DNA of 64,000 bases from Pseudomonas graminis (GCF_013201545.1 NZ_CP053746.1:1155001-1219000); one strand, 5' to 3'; counted from the stretch's first letter, positions 1-10,794 are shown. Numbers and translations: made by a program. The notes: a model not told the origin generated them from the letters alone.

Positions 1-1118
1 CCGCGATCCACCACTTCACCATCTATACGCACGCCGCCGGATGCCAGCAGGTCGCGAGCGACCGCAGAGTTCTTAACCAGCCCCGCCTTATTGAGTACAG
101 CAGCAATCGGCATGTCTTCGGCTGCAGCCACGTCGATCTCCGGAAGATCTTCCGGGAGCTCCCCATCCTTCATACGATTGCCAGCAGAACGATGGGCAGA
201 AGCCGCAGCGTCTTCACCATGGAAGCGCGCGACAATCTCTTCGGCCAGCTTGATCTTGATATCGCGCGGATTCGCCCCGGCTTCGCAATCCGCCTTAAAG
301 GCAGCGATCTCTTCCATGGATCGGAAGCTCAGCAGCTCAAAGTAACGCCACATCAGCGCATCGGGGATAGAGACGAGCTTGCTGTACATAATGCCGGGCG
401 CTTCCTGGATACCTACGTAGTTACCCAGCGACTTGGACATCTTCTTGACCCCGTCCAACCCTTCCAACAACGGCATCGTCAGAACACACTGAGCTTCCTG
501 ACCATAGGCACGCTGCAGCTCACGCCCCATCAGCAAGTTGAACTTTTGATCGGTGCCGCCCAGCTCGACGTCTGCGCGCAAAGCTACCGAGTCGTAACCC
601 TGCACCAGCGGATAGAGGAATTCGTGGATGGCGATCGACTGGTTCGACTTGTAGCGCTTGTCGAAGTCATCGCGTTCCAGCATGCGCGCCACGGTGTATT
701 GGGAAGAAAGCCGGATGAAATCTGCAGGACTGAGTTGATCCATCCAGGTGGAATTGAAGGCCACCTCGGTTTTGGCCGGATCCAGAATCTTGAATACCTG
801 AGCCTTGTAGGTCTCTGCATAGTCGAGCACTTGCTCGCGCGTAAGCGGGGGACGGGTCGCGCTCTTGCCGCTCGGATCGCCAATCATCCCGGTGAAGTCG
901 CCGATCAGGAAAATTACCTGATGCCCGAGATCCTGGAATTGACGCAGCTTGTTAATGAGCACCGTGTGTCCAAGGTGCAGGTCGGGCGCGGTTGGATCAA
1001 AACCGGCCTTGATGCGAAGCGGCTGCCCACGCTTGAGCTTTGTGATCAGCTCGGCCTCGACCAGGAGTTCATCTGCACCACGCTTGATCAGCGCTAGCTG
1101 CTCTTCAACCGACTTCAT
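1..1118 (-). CDS. tyrS: Tyrosyl-tRNA synthetase, C-terminus cut by window edge
   Basis: Class I aminoacyl-tRNA synthetase that charges tRNA-Tyr in the cytoplasm. The minus strand reads [19 protein letters not shown] from an ATG at 1118. It shows the class I ATP-binding signature [19 protein letters not shown], and the KMSKS loop ([12 protein letters not shown]) near 380-410. The last visible part, near 20-100, looks like the S4 RNA-binding domain ([16 protein letters not shown]). About 372 codons are present; the usual Pseudomonas length is about 399, so only the extreme C-terminus is missing. It is divergent from the M23 peptidase gene, the same arrangement as in P. aeruginosa. The call is secure. 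Which of the two Pseudomonas tyrS paralogues it is rests on gene order alone. Confidence 0.95.
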   Translation of the reverse strand, partial: MKSVEEQLALIKRGADELLVEAELITKLKRGQPLRIKAGFDPTAPDLHLGHTVLINKLRQFQDLGHQVIFLIGDFTGMIGDPSGKSATRPPLTREQVLDYAETYKAQVFKILDPAKTEVAFNSTWMDQLSPADFIRLSSQYTVARMLERDDFDKRYKSNQSIAIHEFLYPLVQGYDSVALRADVELGGTDQKFNLLMGRELQRAYGQEAQCVLTMPLLEGLDGVKKMSKSLGNYVGIQEAPGIMYSKLVSIPDALMWRYFELLSFRSMEEIAAFKADCEAGANPRDIKIKLAEEIVARFHGEDAAASAHRSAGNRMKDGELPEDLPEIDVAAAEDMPIAAVLNKAGLVKNSAVARDLLASGGVRIDGEVVDR

Positions 1119-1230
1119 AACCGCCCCGTAATGCCTTATTTCAAAGGGAAACAACCATACAAGATCAGCGCCCAAATACAAGTTCTGACAATAGGAGCAT
1201 GACGAATCGCGGAGCGAGCCGATCACAAGC

Positions 1231-1259
1231 TTGCCTCAGGCGAGATTTGGTTATATTTT
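1231..1259 (+). promoter_or_regulatory. Candidate sigma-70 promoter of the M23 peptidase gene
   Basis: TTGCCT at 1231-1236 and TATTTT at 1254-1259 are 17 bp apart, about 70 bp before the chosen start codon. The surrounding sequence is markedly A/T-rich. The match is moderate and found by eye. Confidence 0.35.
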
Positions 1260-1329
1260 ATACAGTTATTTCATCTTCATCATGTCATTCATCTTTTCCA
1301 TTTCATCTTTTTCAAAGTCAAAATTACCT

Positions 1330-2763
1330 ATGACCGACACTCCGCCTAAAGCGCCACCGCTTTATCCGAAGAGCCACCTGCTCGCAGCCAGCGGTATCGC
1401 CGCGCTGCTTAGCCTGGCTCTCCTTGTATTTCCATCCAGCGACGTCGAAGCCAAACGAACAAACCTTACGCTGGAACTCGACACACCTGCCGATCAGATC
1501 GAGCAAGAACAAGACGCTCAAGAACAGACTCAAGCCACAGACGCGCCCGTAGATTCTCCGTTCGCTCAGATCGAAGGTGATGCGGCTGAGCCGGTCGAAA
1601 CAGCCAAGACCTCGAACGACAGCAAGGCCGCGCCCAAAGAGATTGCTACTGCCAAGGTCCCGACGCACCGGGAAGTGGTGGTATCGAAGGGCGATACGCT
1701 GTCGACATTGTTCGGCAAAGTCGGTCTGCCCGCGACGGCAGTGCACGATGTGATTGCCAGCGACAAGCAAGCCAAGCAGTTCAGCCAGTTGAAAAATGGC
1801 CAGGTGCTGCAGTTCGAACTGTCGCCTGAAGGCAACCTCAAGCAACTGCACAGCAAGCTGAGCGAGACAGAAAGCATCAGCCTGTCTCGTACAGACAAGG
1901 GCTACACGTTTACCCGTGATGTGAGTAAACCCAACGTCCGCACTGCCTATGTGCATGGCATGATCAACAACTCGCTGTCGCAATCCGCCCAGCGTGCAGG
2001 CCTCAGCCATACCATGACCATGGAGATGGCAAACATCTTCGGCTACGACGTCGACTTCACCCAAGACATCCGCAAGGGTGACGAATTCGATGTGATCTAC
2101 GAGCAGAAGGTCGTCAATGGCAAGACGGTCAGTACGGGCAATATTCTTTCGGCGCGCTTCGTAAACCGCGGCAAGACTTACACCGCTGTGCGTTATACGA
2201 ACAAGCAGGGCAATACCAATTATTACACCGCAGACGGCAACAGCATGCGTAAGGCATTCATCCGCACGCCAGTCGAATTCGCCCGCATCAGCTCGCTGTT
2301 CTCATCCGGTCGCAAACACCCGATCCTGAACAAGATTCGCGCCCACCAAGGCATCGACTACGCTGCACCTCGTGGCACCCCCATCAAGGCGACCGGCGAT
2401 GGCAAAGTCATTCTTGCCGGGCGGCGCGGCGGCTATGGCAATACCGTGATCATTCAGCACGGTGAAACCTACCGAACGCTGTACGGCCACATGCAAGGTT
2501 TTGCCAAGGGCATCCAGTCCGGATCCAGCGTCAAGCAGGGTCAAGTCATTGGCTATATTGGAACCACCGGCCTGTCGACGGGTCCTCATGTCCATTACGA
2601 GTTCCAGGTAAACGGCGTTCATGTCGATCCATTGGGGCAGAAGCTGCCGATGGCTGATCCGATCGCCAAGTCCGAAAAACAGCGGTTTATGCAGGAGAGC
2701 CAACCTTTGATGGCTCGCATGGACCAGGAAAAGGCCACCATGCTGGCCTCGAGTAAGCGCTGA
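1330..2763 (+). CDS. M23 family murein endopeptidase (MepM-like), membrane anchored
   Basis: Predicted 477-residue envelope peptidase that cuts peptidoglycan cross-links. Residues about 12-32 form one hydrophobic anchor (LLAASGIAALLSLALLVF). An acidic Pro/Gln-rich linker follows, then a LysM-like/OapA-type region around 105-190, then the M23 domain. The zinc ligands are visible as H339-x3-D343 (HQGID) and H420-V-H422 (GPHVHYEF), so the enzyme looks catalytically intact. An in-frame start exists at 1231, but MTDTPPKAPPLYPK at 1330 gives the usual family N-terminus and puts the membrane segment near the end, so 1330 is preferred. Only 3 bp separate it from anmK, so the two murein genes are probably cotranscribed. 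Confidence 0.9.
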   Translation: MTDTPPKAPPLYPKSHLLAASGIAALLSLALLVFPSSDVEAKRTNLTLELDTPADQIEQEQDAQEQTQATDAPVDSPFAQIEGDAAEPVETAKTSNDSKAAPKEIATAKVPTHREVVVSKGDTLSTLFGKVGLPATAVHDVIASDKQAKQFSQLKNGQVLQFELSPEGNLKQLHSKLSETESISLSRTDKGYTFTRDVSKPNVRTAYVHGMINNSLSQSAQRAGLSHTMTMEMANIFGYDVDFTQDIRKGDEFDVIYEQKVVNGKTVSTGNILSARFVNRGKTYTAVRYTNKQGNTNYYTADGNSMRKAFIRTPVEFARISSLFSSGRKHPILNKIRAHQGIDYAAPRGTPIKATGDGKVILAGRRGGYGNTVIIQHGETYRTLYGHMQGFAKGIQSGSSVKQGQVIGYIGTTGLSTGPHVHYEFQVNGVHVDPLGQKLPMADPIAKSEKQRFMQESQPLMARMDQEKATMLASSKR

Positions 2764-3858
<1,095 letters not shown>

Positions 3859-3876
3859 GCGCAACGCCCGAAATGC

Positions 3877-3905
3877 AAAACGCCGCGCAAATGCGCGGCG
3901 TTTTT
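3877..3905. terminator. Bidirectional rho-independent terminator between anmK and erpA
   Basis: Perfect GC-rich stem CGCCGCGC/GCGCGGCG with a short loop, flanked by AAAA on the left and TTTTT on the right. It can therefore end both the rightward anmK transcript and the leftward erpA transcript. Confidence 0.9.
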
Positions 3906-3921
3906 GTGTGTACCGGCTGGA

Positions 3922-4272
3922 TCAGATCGAAAACGAAGAGCCACAGCCACAAGTAGTCGCGGCGTTTGGGTTCTTGATCACGAAGCGAGAGCCTTCCAGA
4001 CCCTCCTGATAATCCACCTCCGCACCTGCCAGGTACTGGAAGCTCATAGGGTCGACCACCAGGCTGACGCCCTCGCGCTCGACGATCGTGTCATCTTCGG
4101 CAACGTCTTCATCAAAGGTGAAGCCGTACTGGAAACCCGAACAACCGCCACCGGTCACGAAGACGCGGAGCTTCAGGCGATCATTGCCCTCTTCGTCGAC
4201 CAGGGTTTTCACCTTGTGCGCGGCACCGTGGGTGAATTCCAAAGCCACAGGGGTAAAGGATTCAACGCTCAT
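3922..4272 (-). CDS. erpA: Iron-sulfur cluster insertion protein ErpA
   Basis: 116-residue A-type Fe-S carrier that hands clusters to target apoproteins. The three conserved cluster cysteines are C44 ([10 protein letters not shown]) and C108/C110 ([11 protein letters not shown]). A TTG two codons upstream (4278) is in frame. The ATG at 4272 is preferred because GGGAG lies 9 nt before it and the product then matches the usual family length. It is transcribed toward anmK, with which it shares the terminator. Confidence 0.95.
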   Translation of the reverse strand: MSVESFTPVALEFTHGAAHKVKTLVDEEGNDRLKLRVFVTGGGCSGFQYGFTFDEDVAEDDTIVEREGVSLVVDPMSFQYLAGAEVDYQEGLEGSRFVIKNPNAATTCGCGSSFSI

Positions 4273-4363
4273 GCTCAAAATCTCCCGGCGCTAAGCCGTC
4301 ATAATGCGTAACGTCGCGCATTATCCGCTTCTCCTAGAAAATTGGTCAACTATTGTCACGGCA

Positions 4364-4434
4364 GCCACAAGCCGCAAGCGACAAGCTGCAAGAAACAGCC
4401 TGCTATCGGCTTACAACTTGAGGCGCGCAACTTG
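4364..4434. repeat. Imperfect palindrome built of 7-bp units (GCNNCAA-type)
   Basis: The left arm reads as four consecutive heptamers: gccacaa, gccgcaa, gcgacaa, gctgcaa (4364-4391). The right arm (4408-4434) carries the complementary series, as in ttacaac and ttgaggc. The whole can fold into a long imperfect hairpin. The same architecture recurs at 46220-46301. It lies between the erpA and argC genes. Confidence 0.7.
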
Positions 4435-4440
4435 ACGCCG

Positions 4441-5475
4441 TTAAGGCAACATCCCCGCGTGGGACAGACCCAGGCGTTCATCCAGGCCAAACATGATGTT
4501 CATGTTCTGCACGGCCTGGCCCGAAGCGCCTTTGACCAGGTTATCGATGACCGACAGCACCACCACCAGATCGCCATCCTGCGGACGATGCACGGCCATA
4601 CGACATACGTTCGCGCCGCGTACGCTCCGGGTTTCCGGATGGCTGCCGACCGGCATCACGTCGACGAACGGCTCATTGGCATAACGCTTTTCGAACAACG
4701 CCTGCAGATCGACCGATCTGTCAACGACGGTCGCGTACAAGGTGGCGTGAATGCCACGAATCATCGGCGTCAGGTGCGGTACGAACGTTAGCCCGACATC
4801 GCCGCCTGCAGCACGACGCAGCCCTTGGGTGATTTCGGGAAGATGGCGATGCCCTTTTACGGCATAGGCCTTGAAGCTCTCGCTGGTTTCGGAATACAGC
4901 GAGCCCACACTGGCGCCGCGTCCTGCACCACTGACGCCCGACTTACAGTCGGCGATCAAACTCGACGGATCGGCCAGGCCCGCTTCGAGCAGTGGAAGAA
5001 ACCCCAGCTGGGTTGCGGTCGGATAGCAACCCGGTACCGCAATCAGACGTGCGCCCTTGATGTGCTCGCGATTAACTTCCGGCAGGCCGTAGACCGCCTC
5101 GTCGAGCAGTTCCGGCGCGCCGTGGGGCTGGTTGTACCACTTGGCCCACTCGACCGGATTCTGCAGACGGAAGTCGGCGGAGAGGTCGATGACCTTGGTG
5201 CCAGCGGCGAGGAGTTCGCCCGCCAGCGCATGTGCGACTCCGTGAGGCGTGGCGAAGAACACCACGTCGCATGCGCCGAGCACTTTGACATCCGGCACGC
5301 TGAATGCCAGACCGTCATAGTGACCGCGCAGGTTCGGATACATGTCAGCGACAGGCAGACCTGCCTCGGAGCGCGAGGTGATCGCAACCACTTCAGCCTC
5401 CGGATGTTGCGCCAGAAGACGCAGCAACTCGACGCCGGTGTAACCCGTGCCGCCGACGATACCGACCTTGACCAT
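4441..5475 (-). CDS. argC: N-acetyl-gamma-glutamyl-phosphate reductase
   Basis: 344 residues. NADPH-dependent reduction of N-acetylglutamyl-phosphate, third step of arginine synthesis. The N-terminal Rossmann motif is [11 protein letters not shown]. The active-site cysteine is C150 in [16 protein letters not shown], and the substrate-site GHRHLPEI is present. The longer in-frame reading to 5532 is rejected because MVKVGIVGG at 5475 has GAGGGG just upstream and gives the standard length. The gene is divergent from hemJ. The heptamer repeat lies just past its 3' end. Confidence 0.95.
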   Translation of the reverse strand: MVKVGIVGGTGYTGVELLRLLAQHPEAEVVAITSRSEAGLPVADMYPNLRGHYDGLAFSVPDVKVLGACDVVFFATPHGVAHALAGELLAAGTKVIDLSADFRLQNPVEWAKWYNQPHGAPELLDEAVYGLPEVNREHIKGARLIAVPGCYPTATQLGFLPLLEAGLADPSSLIADCKSGVSGAGRGASVGSLYSETSESFKAYAVKGHRHLPEITQGLRRAAGGDVGLTFVPHLTPMIRGIHATLYATVVDRSVDLQALFEKRYANEPFVDVMPVGSHPETRSVRGANVCRMAVHRPQDGDLVVVLSVIDNLVKGASGQAVQNMNIMFGLDERLGLSHAGMLP

Positions 5476-5608
5476 AACCTGCCCCTCAACGAAACCACTG
5501 GAAAGCCGCTGATCATATGGGCCGATCGCCAATGGGACAACCGCGAACGTGACGTACGGGCGCCGATGCCACTACTATTTGGCACCGTGTCCCTGGAAAA
5601 AAACCAAA

Positions 5609-6034
5609 ATGCTCTATCTCTGGATCAAAGCGCTGCATATCGTCGCGATGGTGTGCTGGTTCGCCGCCCTGTTCTATCTGCCGCGATTGTTCGTCTATCA
5701 CGCCATGAGCGAAGACGCCGTAAGCCGCGAGCGTTTCTGCACCATGGAGCGCAAGTTGTACCGGGGCATCATGATGCCCGCGATGATCGCTACCCTGATT
5801 TTCGGGATCTGGCTAATCGTCCTCGCACCGGGTTTCCTGCAGCAAGGCTGGTTGCACGCCAAGCTCACCCTCGTCGTCCTGCTGATTGGCTATCACCACG
5901 TCTGCGGCGCGCAGGTCAAACGCTTCGCCCGTGGAGAACCAGGTCGCAGCCATGTGTTTTATCGCTGGTTCAACGAAGTACCCGTGTTGATCTTGCTGGC
6001 GGTGGTCATTCTGGTTGTCGTCAAACCGTTCTGA
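5609..6034 (+). CDS. hemJ: Protoporphyrinogen IX oxidase HemJ, integral membrane
   Basis: 141-residue four-helix membrane protein. HemJ oxidises protoporphyrinogen IX to protoporphyrin IX in haem synthesis in bacteria lacking HemG/HemY. The N-terminus MLYLWIKALHIVAMVCWFA carries the conserved His10. Further family residues are in the FVYHAMSE and GWLHAK segments. The helices fall at about 5-25, 52-72, 80-100 and 120-140. An in-frame upstream start (5549) would add a non-hydrophobic tail not seen in the family, so 5609 is used. Family length and topology agree. Confidence 0.9.
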   Translation: MLYLWIKALHIVAMVCWFAALFYLPRLFVYHAMSEDAVSRERFCTMERKLYRGIMMPAMIATLIFGIWLIVLAPGFLQQGWLHAKLTLVVLLIGYHHVCGAQVKRFARGEPGRSHVFYRWFNEVPVLILLAVVILVVVKPF

Positions 6035-6078
6035 CGCGCATCGCTCACATCATATGAACTCAAGACAAGGAAGCCGGC

Positions 6079-6993
6079 ATGGCGGAGCACTTCAAGATCG
6101 TTTTCGAGGGACAGTTGCGAACAGGGGTTGAGCTGGAAACTGCACGTCTGAACCTGGCGCAGCTGTTCAAGACCGACGTGTCCGGCGTTGATCGTCTCTT
6201 CACCGGGAAACCCGTGACCATCAAGCGCAGCCTGACGCGGGACGACGCGCAGCGCTATCTCGCCGCGCTGAACGATGCAGGCGTCGAAGGCCGTATCGAG
6301 CTTGAGGAGCCAGTGTCACTGAGCCTTGATGAAGTGGTGGAAGACGTTCCCCAGCGTCCGGCATTCGAACCTGCAGCATCGCCCTACGCACCGCCGCGCA
6401 CACCGGTCGCACAAGACTGGCCCGCCGTGGGCGAATTGAAGGTGTTCTCCATTCAGGGGCGAATCGGCCGCTTGCGCTATCTGGCGTGGAGTCTGGCGCT
6501 GGTGGCAGTTGGCCTGCTGGTCGCCGCCCTGTGCGTCGGCGTTCTAAGCGTTTCGCTGGTGGCAGGCGGACTGCTCGGCACCGTTGCCCTCGTCGCGTTC
6601 GTGGTTGTCAGCATCCAGATCGGCGCCCAGCGGTTGCACGATGCCGGTTGGTCAGCCTGGTTGCTGTTGCTGAATCTGGTACCGGTAGTGGGCAGCTTCT
6701 TTCCGATCGTGATGATGGCCGTCCCCGGCAGCACGGGCCCGAATAGGTATGGTCCGCCGCCGCCAGGTAACACACCGCGCGTCAAGGTCCTCGCCATCCT
6801 GTGGCTTGCGGTGCTTGCGCTGGTGTTTATCGTCGCGATGATGGGTGGCATGGAGACTGTTCAAGAGCAGGTCGAAGCCACCACCAGCGAATACGAGGAA
6901 GCGCTGCCGTACGACGATGACACGGAACAACCGGTCGTTCCCGTTGATCCTGTAGATATTGGTGACTCGTCCGACAGCAACGACGACCAATAA
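6079..6993 (+). CDS. DUF805 membrane protein with N-terminal soluble domain
   Basis: 304 residues of unknown function. Residues 1-78 form a soluble alpha/beta segment (HFKIVFEGQLRTGVE) of the kind often fused to DUF805 in Pseudomonas. A Pro-rich linker follows (85-118), then DUF805 starting at FSIQGRIGRLRYL (123-135). Hydrophobic helices lie at about 134-155, 158-182, 192-214 and 236-256. QRLHDAGWSAW (184-194) is the classic DUF805 signature. The C-terminus is strongly acidic (EEALPYDDDTEQP). It is followed 55 bp later by the SDR gene on the same strand. No role can be inferred from context. Confidence 0.8.
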   Translation: MAEHFKIVFEGQLRTGVELETARLNLAQLFKTDVSGVDRLFTGKPVTIKRSLTRDDAQRYLAALNDAGVEGRIELEEPVSLSLDEVVEDVPQRPAFEPAASPYAPPRTPVAQDWPAVGELKVFSIQGRIGRLRYLAWSLALVAVGLLVAALCVGVLSVSLVAGGLLGTVALVAFVVVSIQIGAQRLHDAGWSAWLLLLNLVPVVGSFFPIVMMAVPGSTGPNRYGPPPPGNTPRVKVLAILWLAVLALVFIVAMMGGMETVQEQVEATTSEYEEALPYDDDTEQPVVPVDPVDIGDSSDSNDDQ

Positions 6994-7048
6994 CTATCTG
7001 GCAGCAAGGACGCTGTCTAAATACGAGCTGCAAACACTGGAGAATTGC

Positions 7049-7834
7049 ATGACCCGTTACGCCATGGTCACAGGGGCATCCAGCGGTATTGGCCTGGCGA
7101 TGGCCGAAGCCCTCGCCCGCCGGGGTCGAAACCTTATTCTGGTGGCCAGGCACCGGGAGATGCTCGAGAGCATCGCAATCGAGTTCACCCAACGCTTTGG
7201 TGTAGAGGTGCTGTTCCGCGCCTGCGATCTGGGTGAGCCACTGCGCCTCTCGGGCTTTCTGCTTGAACTTGAGGAAGGCTCGCGAAGTATCGATTTGCTG
7301 GTCAACTGCGCGGGTATTGGCAACAGCGGGCCGTTTCTAGCCCAAGAGTGGGCGCAGGAGCAGGACCTGCTCGACCTTAATGTGCTCGCGTTGACGCGCC
7401 TCTGTCACACAGTTGGCAACCTGATGGCGGTGCAAGGCGGTGGCCAGATCCTCAACGTTGCGTCGATCATGGGCTTTCAACCCGGGCCGTGGATGAGCAC
7501 CTACGCCGCGAGCAAAGCGTATGTACTGCATTTTTCCGAAGGGCTTCGCGAGGAACTGCACAAAACCGGCGTGAAGATTTCGGTGTTGTGCCCCGGGCCG
7601 ACGCGAACGGCGTTTTTCCGCACCGCACAGCTGGACGCCGGCAAGTTCACCCACGACAGACACATGACCGCCGAGGAAGTTGCGCTGTACACGGTTCGCG
7701 CGCTGGACAAGAACCGTGCGGTGATCATTCCCGGTTGGCGTAACAGGCTGCTGACACGCCTTCCGCGCTTTGCCAGTCGCTGGATGACGCGAAAACTCTG
7801 GGGCTCGATTCTCAAATCTCGTACGTCAGTCTGA
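7049..7834 (+). CDS. Short-chain dehydrogenase/reductase
   Basis: 261 residues. Classical SDR with the NAD(P)-binding motif TGASSGIG (9-15), NCAG (87-90) and the catalytic S139, Y152 and K156 (YAASK). The C-terminus carries a basic, hydrophobic tail (RNRLLTRLPRFASRWMTRK), which suggests membrane association. The substrate is unknown. The frame is open back to 6959, but the ATG at 7049 has GGAG at good distance and starts with the usual MTRYAMVTGASSGIG. An upstream start would overlap the DUF805 gene. Confidence 0.88.
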   Translation: MTRYAMVTGASSGIGLAMAEALARRGRNLILVARHREMLESIAIEFTQRFGVEVLFRACDLGEPLRLSGFLLELEEGSRSIDLLVNCAGIGNSGPFLAQEWAQEQDLLDLNVLALTRLCHTVGNLMAVQGGGQILNVASIMGFQPGPWMSTYAASKAYVLHFSEGLREELHKTGVKISVLCPGPTRTAFFRTAQLDAGKFTHDRHMTAEEVALYTVRALDKNRAVIIPGWRNRLLTRLPRFASRWMTRKLWGSILKSRTSV

Positions 7835-7920
7835 AGCAGCACATCGCAACAAACGTCTGGGCGTGACACGGGACGCTCAGTACACTGCCTTCATCCCCCT
7901 CGAAACGGAGCAAGAAGGCT

Positions 7921-8259
7921 GTGGATACTTTGTTCACCAAGATCATCAACCGGGAAATTCCGGCGAAGATCATCTATGAAGATGATCAGGTACTGGCTTT
8001 TCACGACATCGCCCCACAGGCGCCAGTGCATTTTCTGGTCATTCCGAAGAAGCAGATCGCCACCCTTAACGACGTGACTGAAGATGATAAGGCCCTGCTG
8101 GGCCATATCCTGTTCACGGCGCAGCGCCTGGCGAAAGAGCTGGGTTGCGAGGATGGCTTCCGCGTGGTCATGAACACCAACGAAAAAGGCGGGCAGACCG
8201 TTTATCACATTCATATGCACGTGCTGGGTCAGCGCCAGATGAACTGGCCGCCGGGCTGA
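7921..8259 (+). CDS. HIT-family nucleotide-binding hydrolase (HinT-like)
   Basis: 112 residues, starting at GTG (7921). The histidine-triad motif is complete: H96-I-H98-M-H100-VL. The start [18 protein letters not shown] (here [14 protein letters not shown]) and [20 protein letters not shown] are HinT/PKCI-type, so purine nucleoside phosphoramidase activity is expected. The length is that of a stand-alone HIT protein. GAGCAAGAAGG upstream supports the GTG. Confidence 0.9.
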   Translation: MDTLFTKIINREIPAKIIYEDDQVLAFHDIAPQAPVHFLVIPKKQIATLNDVTEDDKALLGHILFTAQRLAKELGCEDGFRVVMNTNEKGGQTVYHIHMHVLGQRQMNWPPG

Positions 8260-8385
8260 GTCATTCCATTCATGCTTCGTCGCCCCGTCGCAGGCGTGCT
8301 CTGCGCCTCGGCGGGCTGATGCCGGACAAGCCCGGTTACGTCGTTTGAGGTAGACTGGCCACCGTGGATTTACCCGGAGGCGCCC

Positions 8386-9033
8386 ATGGCTACCGAACGT
8401 CACTATTCCCCTATCGACCGCTTTCTGCTTCAGGCCGACGCTGCGATGAAGACGCTGCTGCCCGTCAGCGCGCACGCACACCGTCCCTCGCCTGCCATCG
8501 TTCAACCCGACGTCAAGATGAATGAGTCCGACACCCGGCATGTAGCCGGGCTCATGCGCATCAACCACACTGGCGAAGTCTGTGCTCAGGCGTTGTACCA
8601 GGGGCAGGCGCTTACTGCGAAACTGCCTCAGGTACGCAAAGCCATGGAGCACGCCGCCGAGGAAGAGATCGACCACCTTGTGTGGTGCGAGCAACGCATT
8701 CACCAGTTGGGCAGTCACACCAGTGTGCTCAACCCGCTGTTCTACGGAGCTTCGTTTGGTATTGGCGCGGTGGCTGGCCTGATCAGCGATCGAATCAGCC
8801 TGGGCTTCGTTGCCGCGACGGAAGATCAGGTGTGCAAGCATTTGAATGAGCATCTGGAGCAATTGCCGGTCGAGGACGAGAAGTCCCGGGCGATTCTCGA
8901 ACAGATGCGCGCCGACGAGGAGCATCACGCAGAGAGCGCGATCGAGGCAGGCGGTTTCCGCTTCCCGGCGCCAGTGAAATTCGGCATGAGCCTGATCGCC
9001 AAAGTCATGACCAAGACCACCTACAGGATCTGA
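8386..9033 (+). CDS. coq7: 3-demethoxyubiquinol 3-hydroxylase
   Basis: 215 residues. Diiron oxygenase of ubiquinone synthesis, membrane associated. The carboxylate/His ligands are in place: E64 (HTGEVCAQ), E94 and H97 (EEEIDH), E146 (ATEDQVC), E178 and H181 (DEEHH). These form the two E-x2-H repeats of the COQ7 family. CCCGGAGGCGCCC before the ATG is a good ribosome-binding site. It is convergent with speD across a shared terminator. Confidence 0.95.
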   Translation: MATERHYSPIDRFLLQADAAMKTLLPVSAHAHRPSPAIVQPDVKMNESDTRHVAGLMRINHTGEVCAQALYQGQALTAKLPQVRKAMEHAAEEEIDHLVWCEQRIHQLGSHTSVLNPLFYGASFGIGAVAGLISDRISLGFVAATEDQVCKHLNEHLEQLPVEDEKSRAILEQMRADEEHHAESAIEAGGFRFPAPVKFGMSLIAKVMTKTTYRI

Positions 9034-9095
9034 TCGGATCTGCGGCGACCGGCTTCACTTACGGGGCAAGGTAATCGCTGGAGGCTGGAAACAAG

Positions 9096-9123
9096 AAAGG
9101 CGCCTGAAGGGGCGCCTTTTTTT
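9096..9123. terminator. Terminator between coq7 and speD
   Basis: Stem AAGGCGCC/GGCGCCTT with loop TGAAGG, followed by seven Ts on the plus strand. It is strong for coq7. In the opposite direction the T run is short (three), so it is weaker for speD. Confidence 0.88.
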
Positions 9124-9135
9124 ATCGCTGAAACC

Positions 9136-9930
9136 TTAGACCGGCATGTTGCGGCCGTAGAAGATTTCGAGCATCTCGTGCTTCACGCGGCCAGTGACCT
9201 GCTCGCGCTGCTCAGCGGAGAGATTGCTGGTGGCGTCGCCGAACAGGTAGTTGTCCAGTTCGAATTGCTTGAGCAGCATTTTGGTATGGAACAGGTTCTC
9301 CTGGTACACGTTGACGTCAGTCATCTGATAGCTGTCGCGCGTGTCGTCGGAAAGGTAATTCTGGATCGAGTTGATCTCGTGGTCGATGAAGTGCTTCTTG
9401 CCTTCGACGTCACGGGTGAAACCGCGCACGCGATAATCGACGGTCACGATGTCGGACTCGAACTTGTGGATCAGGTAGTTCAGCGCTTTCAACGGCGAGA
9501 TCACGCCACAGGTCGACACGTCGATATCCACACGGAAGGTGGCGATGCCGTCAACAGGGTGAATTTCCGGATAGGTGTGAACCGTGATGTGGCTCTTGTC
9601 CAGGTGCGCAAGGATGGTTTCCGGCAGCGGACCCGGCGATTCTTCGATCTGGCTGTCAGTCGGCGTAACCGGCTGCTCGGAGATCAGAATGGTCACACTG
9701 GCGCCTTGTGGGTCGTAGTCCTGACGCGCAATGTTCAGGATGTTCGCGCCAATGATATCGACGACATCGGTGAGAATCCGCGTCAGGCGTTCGGCGTCGT
9801 ACACGCTGTTGATGTACTCGACGTAGGCCTGCTGGTCCTGCGGGGTTTCCGCATAGCAGATGTCATAGATGTTGAAGCTCAAGGTCTTGGTCAGGTTATT
9901 GAACCCGTGGAGCTTGAGTTTGCTTTTCAC
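9136..9930 (-). CDS. speD: S-adenosylmethionine decarboxylase proenzyme
   Basis: 264 residues. Makes decarboxylated AdoMet, the aminopropyl donor for spermidine. The self-cleavage site is visible as LDK112-S113-[10 protein letters not shown]113 should become the pyruvoyl cofactor. The product matches the E. coli-type long AdoMetDC. The ORF is open to an ATG at 9975, but GTG at 9930 ([17 protein letters not shown]) gives the standard Pseudomonas N-terminus and follows a GAGAG element. Upstream lies a structured leader of about 165 nt. The polyamine link is shared with the glutathionylspermidine-synthase-like gene at 61 kb. Confidence 0.94.
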   Translation of the reverse strand: MKSKLKLHGFNNLTKTLSFNIYDICYAETPQDQQAYVEYINSVYDAERLTRILTDVVDIIGANILNIARQDYDPQGASVTILISEQPVTPTDSQIEESPGPLPETILAHLDKSHITVHTYPEIHPVDGIATFRVDIDVSTCGVISPLKALNYLIHKFESDIVTVDYRVRGFTRDVEGKKHFIDHEINSIQNYLSDDTRDSYQMTDVNVYQENLFHTKMLLKQFELDNYLFGDATSNLSAEQREQVTGRVKHEMLEIFYGRNMPV

Positions 9931-10101
9931 CGTTAAAAACTCTCTATATGGGTGCGGCGCTGGCCGCGTGATCAAGCATGCCCGTCAACTGAGCCCGGCT
10001 CAGCTGCGTAGGACGGTTAACACCTCTTCGCGTTGGCGATTTTGGTTGTCTGGTCGGAGGCGAGCCGGCTATCCGGCGGTCGCGCCCTGAAAAAGGGGCG
10101 C
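9931..10101 (-). promoter_or_regulatory. GC-rich structured 5' leader of speD
   Basis: Three perfect short inverted repeats lie in this gene-free stretch. They are GCGCCC/GGGCGC (10082-10101), GCCGG/CCGGC (10064-10077) and CTGAGC/GCTCAG (9989-10003). If transcription starts just below the CATAAT box at 10102-10107, all three would be in the speD mRNA leader. Function is inference. Confidence 0.4.
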
Positions 10102-10107
10102 ATTATG
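10102..10107 (-). promoter_or_regulatory. Candidate -10 box of speD
   Basis: CATAAT on the minus strand, about 170 bp upstream of the GTG start. The -35 at 17 bp spacing (TGGCAT) is a poor match, so this is tentative. Confidence 0.3.
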
Positions 10108-10165
10108 CAGACGTCAGAAGTCGCATGCCATAGCCTGCACCGCTTTTGTGAAAATTGAGCGTTGC

Positions 10166-10588
10166 TCAGCCCAGTTCGATGATCTCGTAATCGTGGGTGA
10201 TTTCGACGCCGGCGTTACCCAGCATGATCGACGCCGAGCAGTATTTCTCGGCCGACAGCTCGATCGCTCGCTTGACCTGCGTTTCTTTCAGACCGCGCCC
10301 TTTAACCACGAAGTGCAGATGGATCTTGGTGAAGACCTTGGGATCCTCGTTGGCGCGCTCGGCTTCCAGAAACGCCTCGCAGCTCTCGATAGGCTGGCGG
10401 GCTTTCTTGAGGATGCTGACCACGTCGTAGTTGCTGCAGCCACCCAAACCGATCAGCACCATTTCCATCGGGCGAACACCCAGGTTGCGACCGCCGCTTT
10501 CTGGCGGGCCGTCCATCACGACCACGTGGCCGCTGCCGGACTCACCGAGGAACATTGCCTCACCCGCCCATTGAATACGCGCCTTCAT
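10166..10588 (-). CDS. OsmC/Ohr family protein (YhfA-like)
   Basis: 140 residues. OsmC-fold protein with the two redox cysteines C51 (GLGGCSNYDV) and C117 (EKYCSAS), as in peroxide-reducing OsmC/Ohr proteins. The overall sequence (MKARIQWAGEAMFLGES) is the YhfA-like branch rather than Ohr itself, and its substrate is not established. The start at 10588 is chosen because the extension to 10630 lacks family support. It is divergent from vfr, adjacent to crp in E. coli as well (yhfA-crp), which supports the branch assignment. Confidence 0.88.
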   Translation of the reverse strand: MKARIQWAGEAMFLGESGSGHVVVMDGPPESGGRNLGVRPMEMVLIGLGGCSNYDVVSILKKARQPIESCEAFLEAERANEDPKVFTKIHLHFVVKGRGLKETQVKRAIELSAEKYCSASIMLGNAGVEITHDYEIIELG

Positions 10589-10794
10589 CACCGGACTCCA
10601 ATGCTTGAAAAATGGCGGCCAGCTTAGCACAGGGTTTTACTGTCGCTGAGTAGACCGGGCATGCCCGAAAACGACGGAAATGTAGGAAATATCTGAAAAA
10701 ATGGCTAATTGCCGGTCTTGAACTGCATCAAATCGGAAATACTGCCGATACCTCTAAGAATGCCTCAGGGCGCAGTTTTTTACGGGATACAGCC

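Noticed and set aside
192..1097. 301-codon plus-strand frame opposite tyrS
   Set aside because: It is the antisense shadow of tyrS; the minus strand has all class I synthetase motifs and the plus product has none.
4364..4434. CRISPR array
   Set aside because: Units are 7 bp, contiguous and palindromically arranged, with no spacers and no cas genes.
9931..10101. AdoMet riboswitch before speD
   Set aside because: Hairpins are present, but no conserved core of a known SAM riboswitch class is recognisable.
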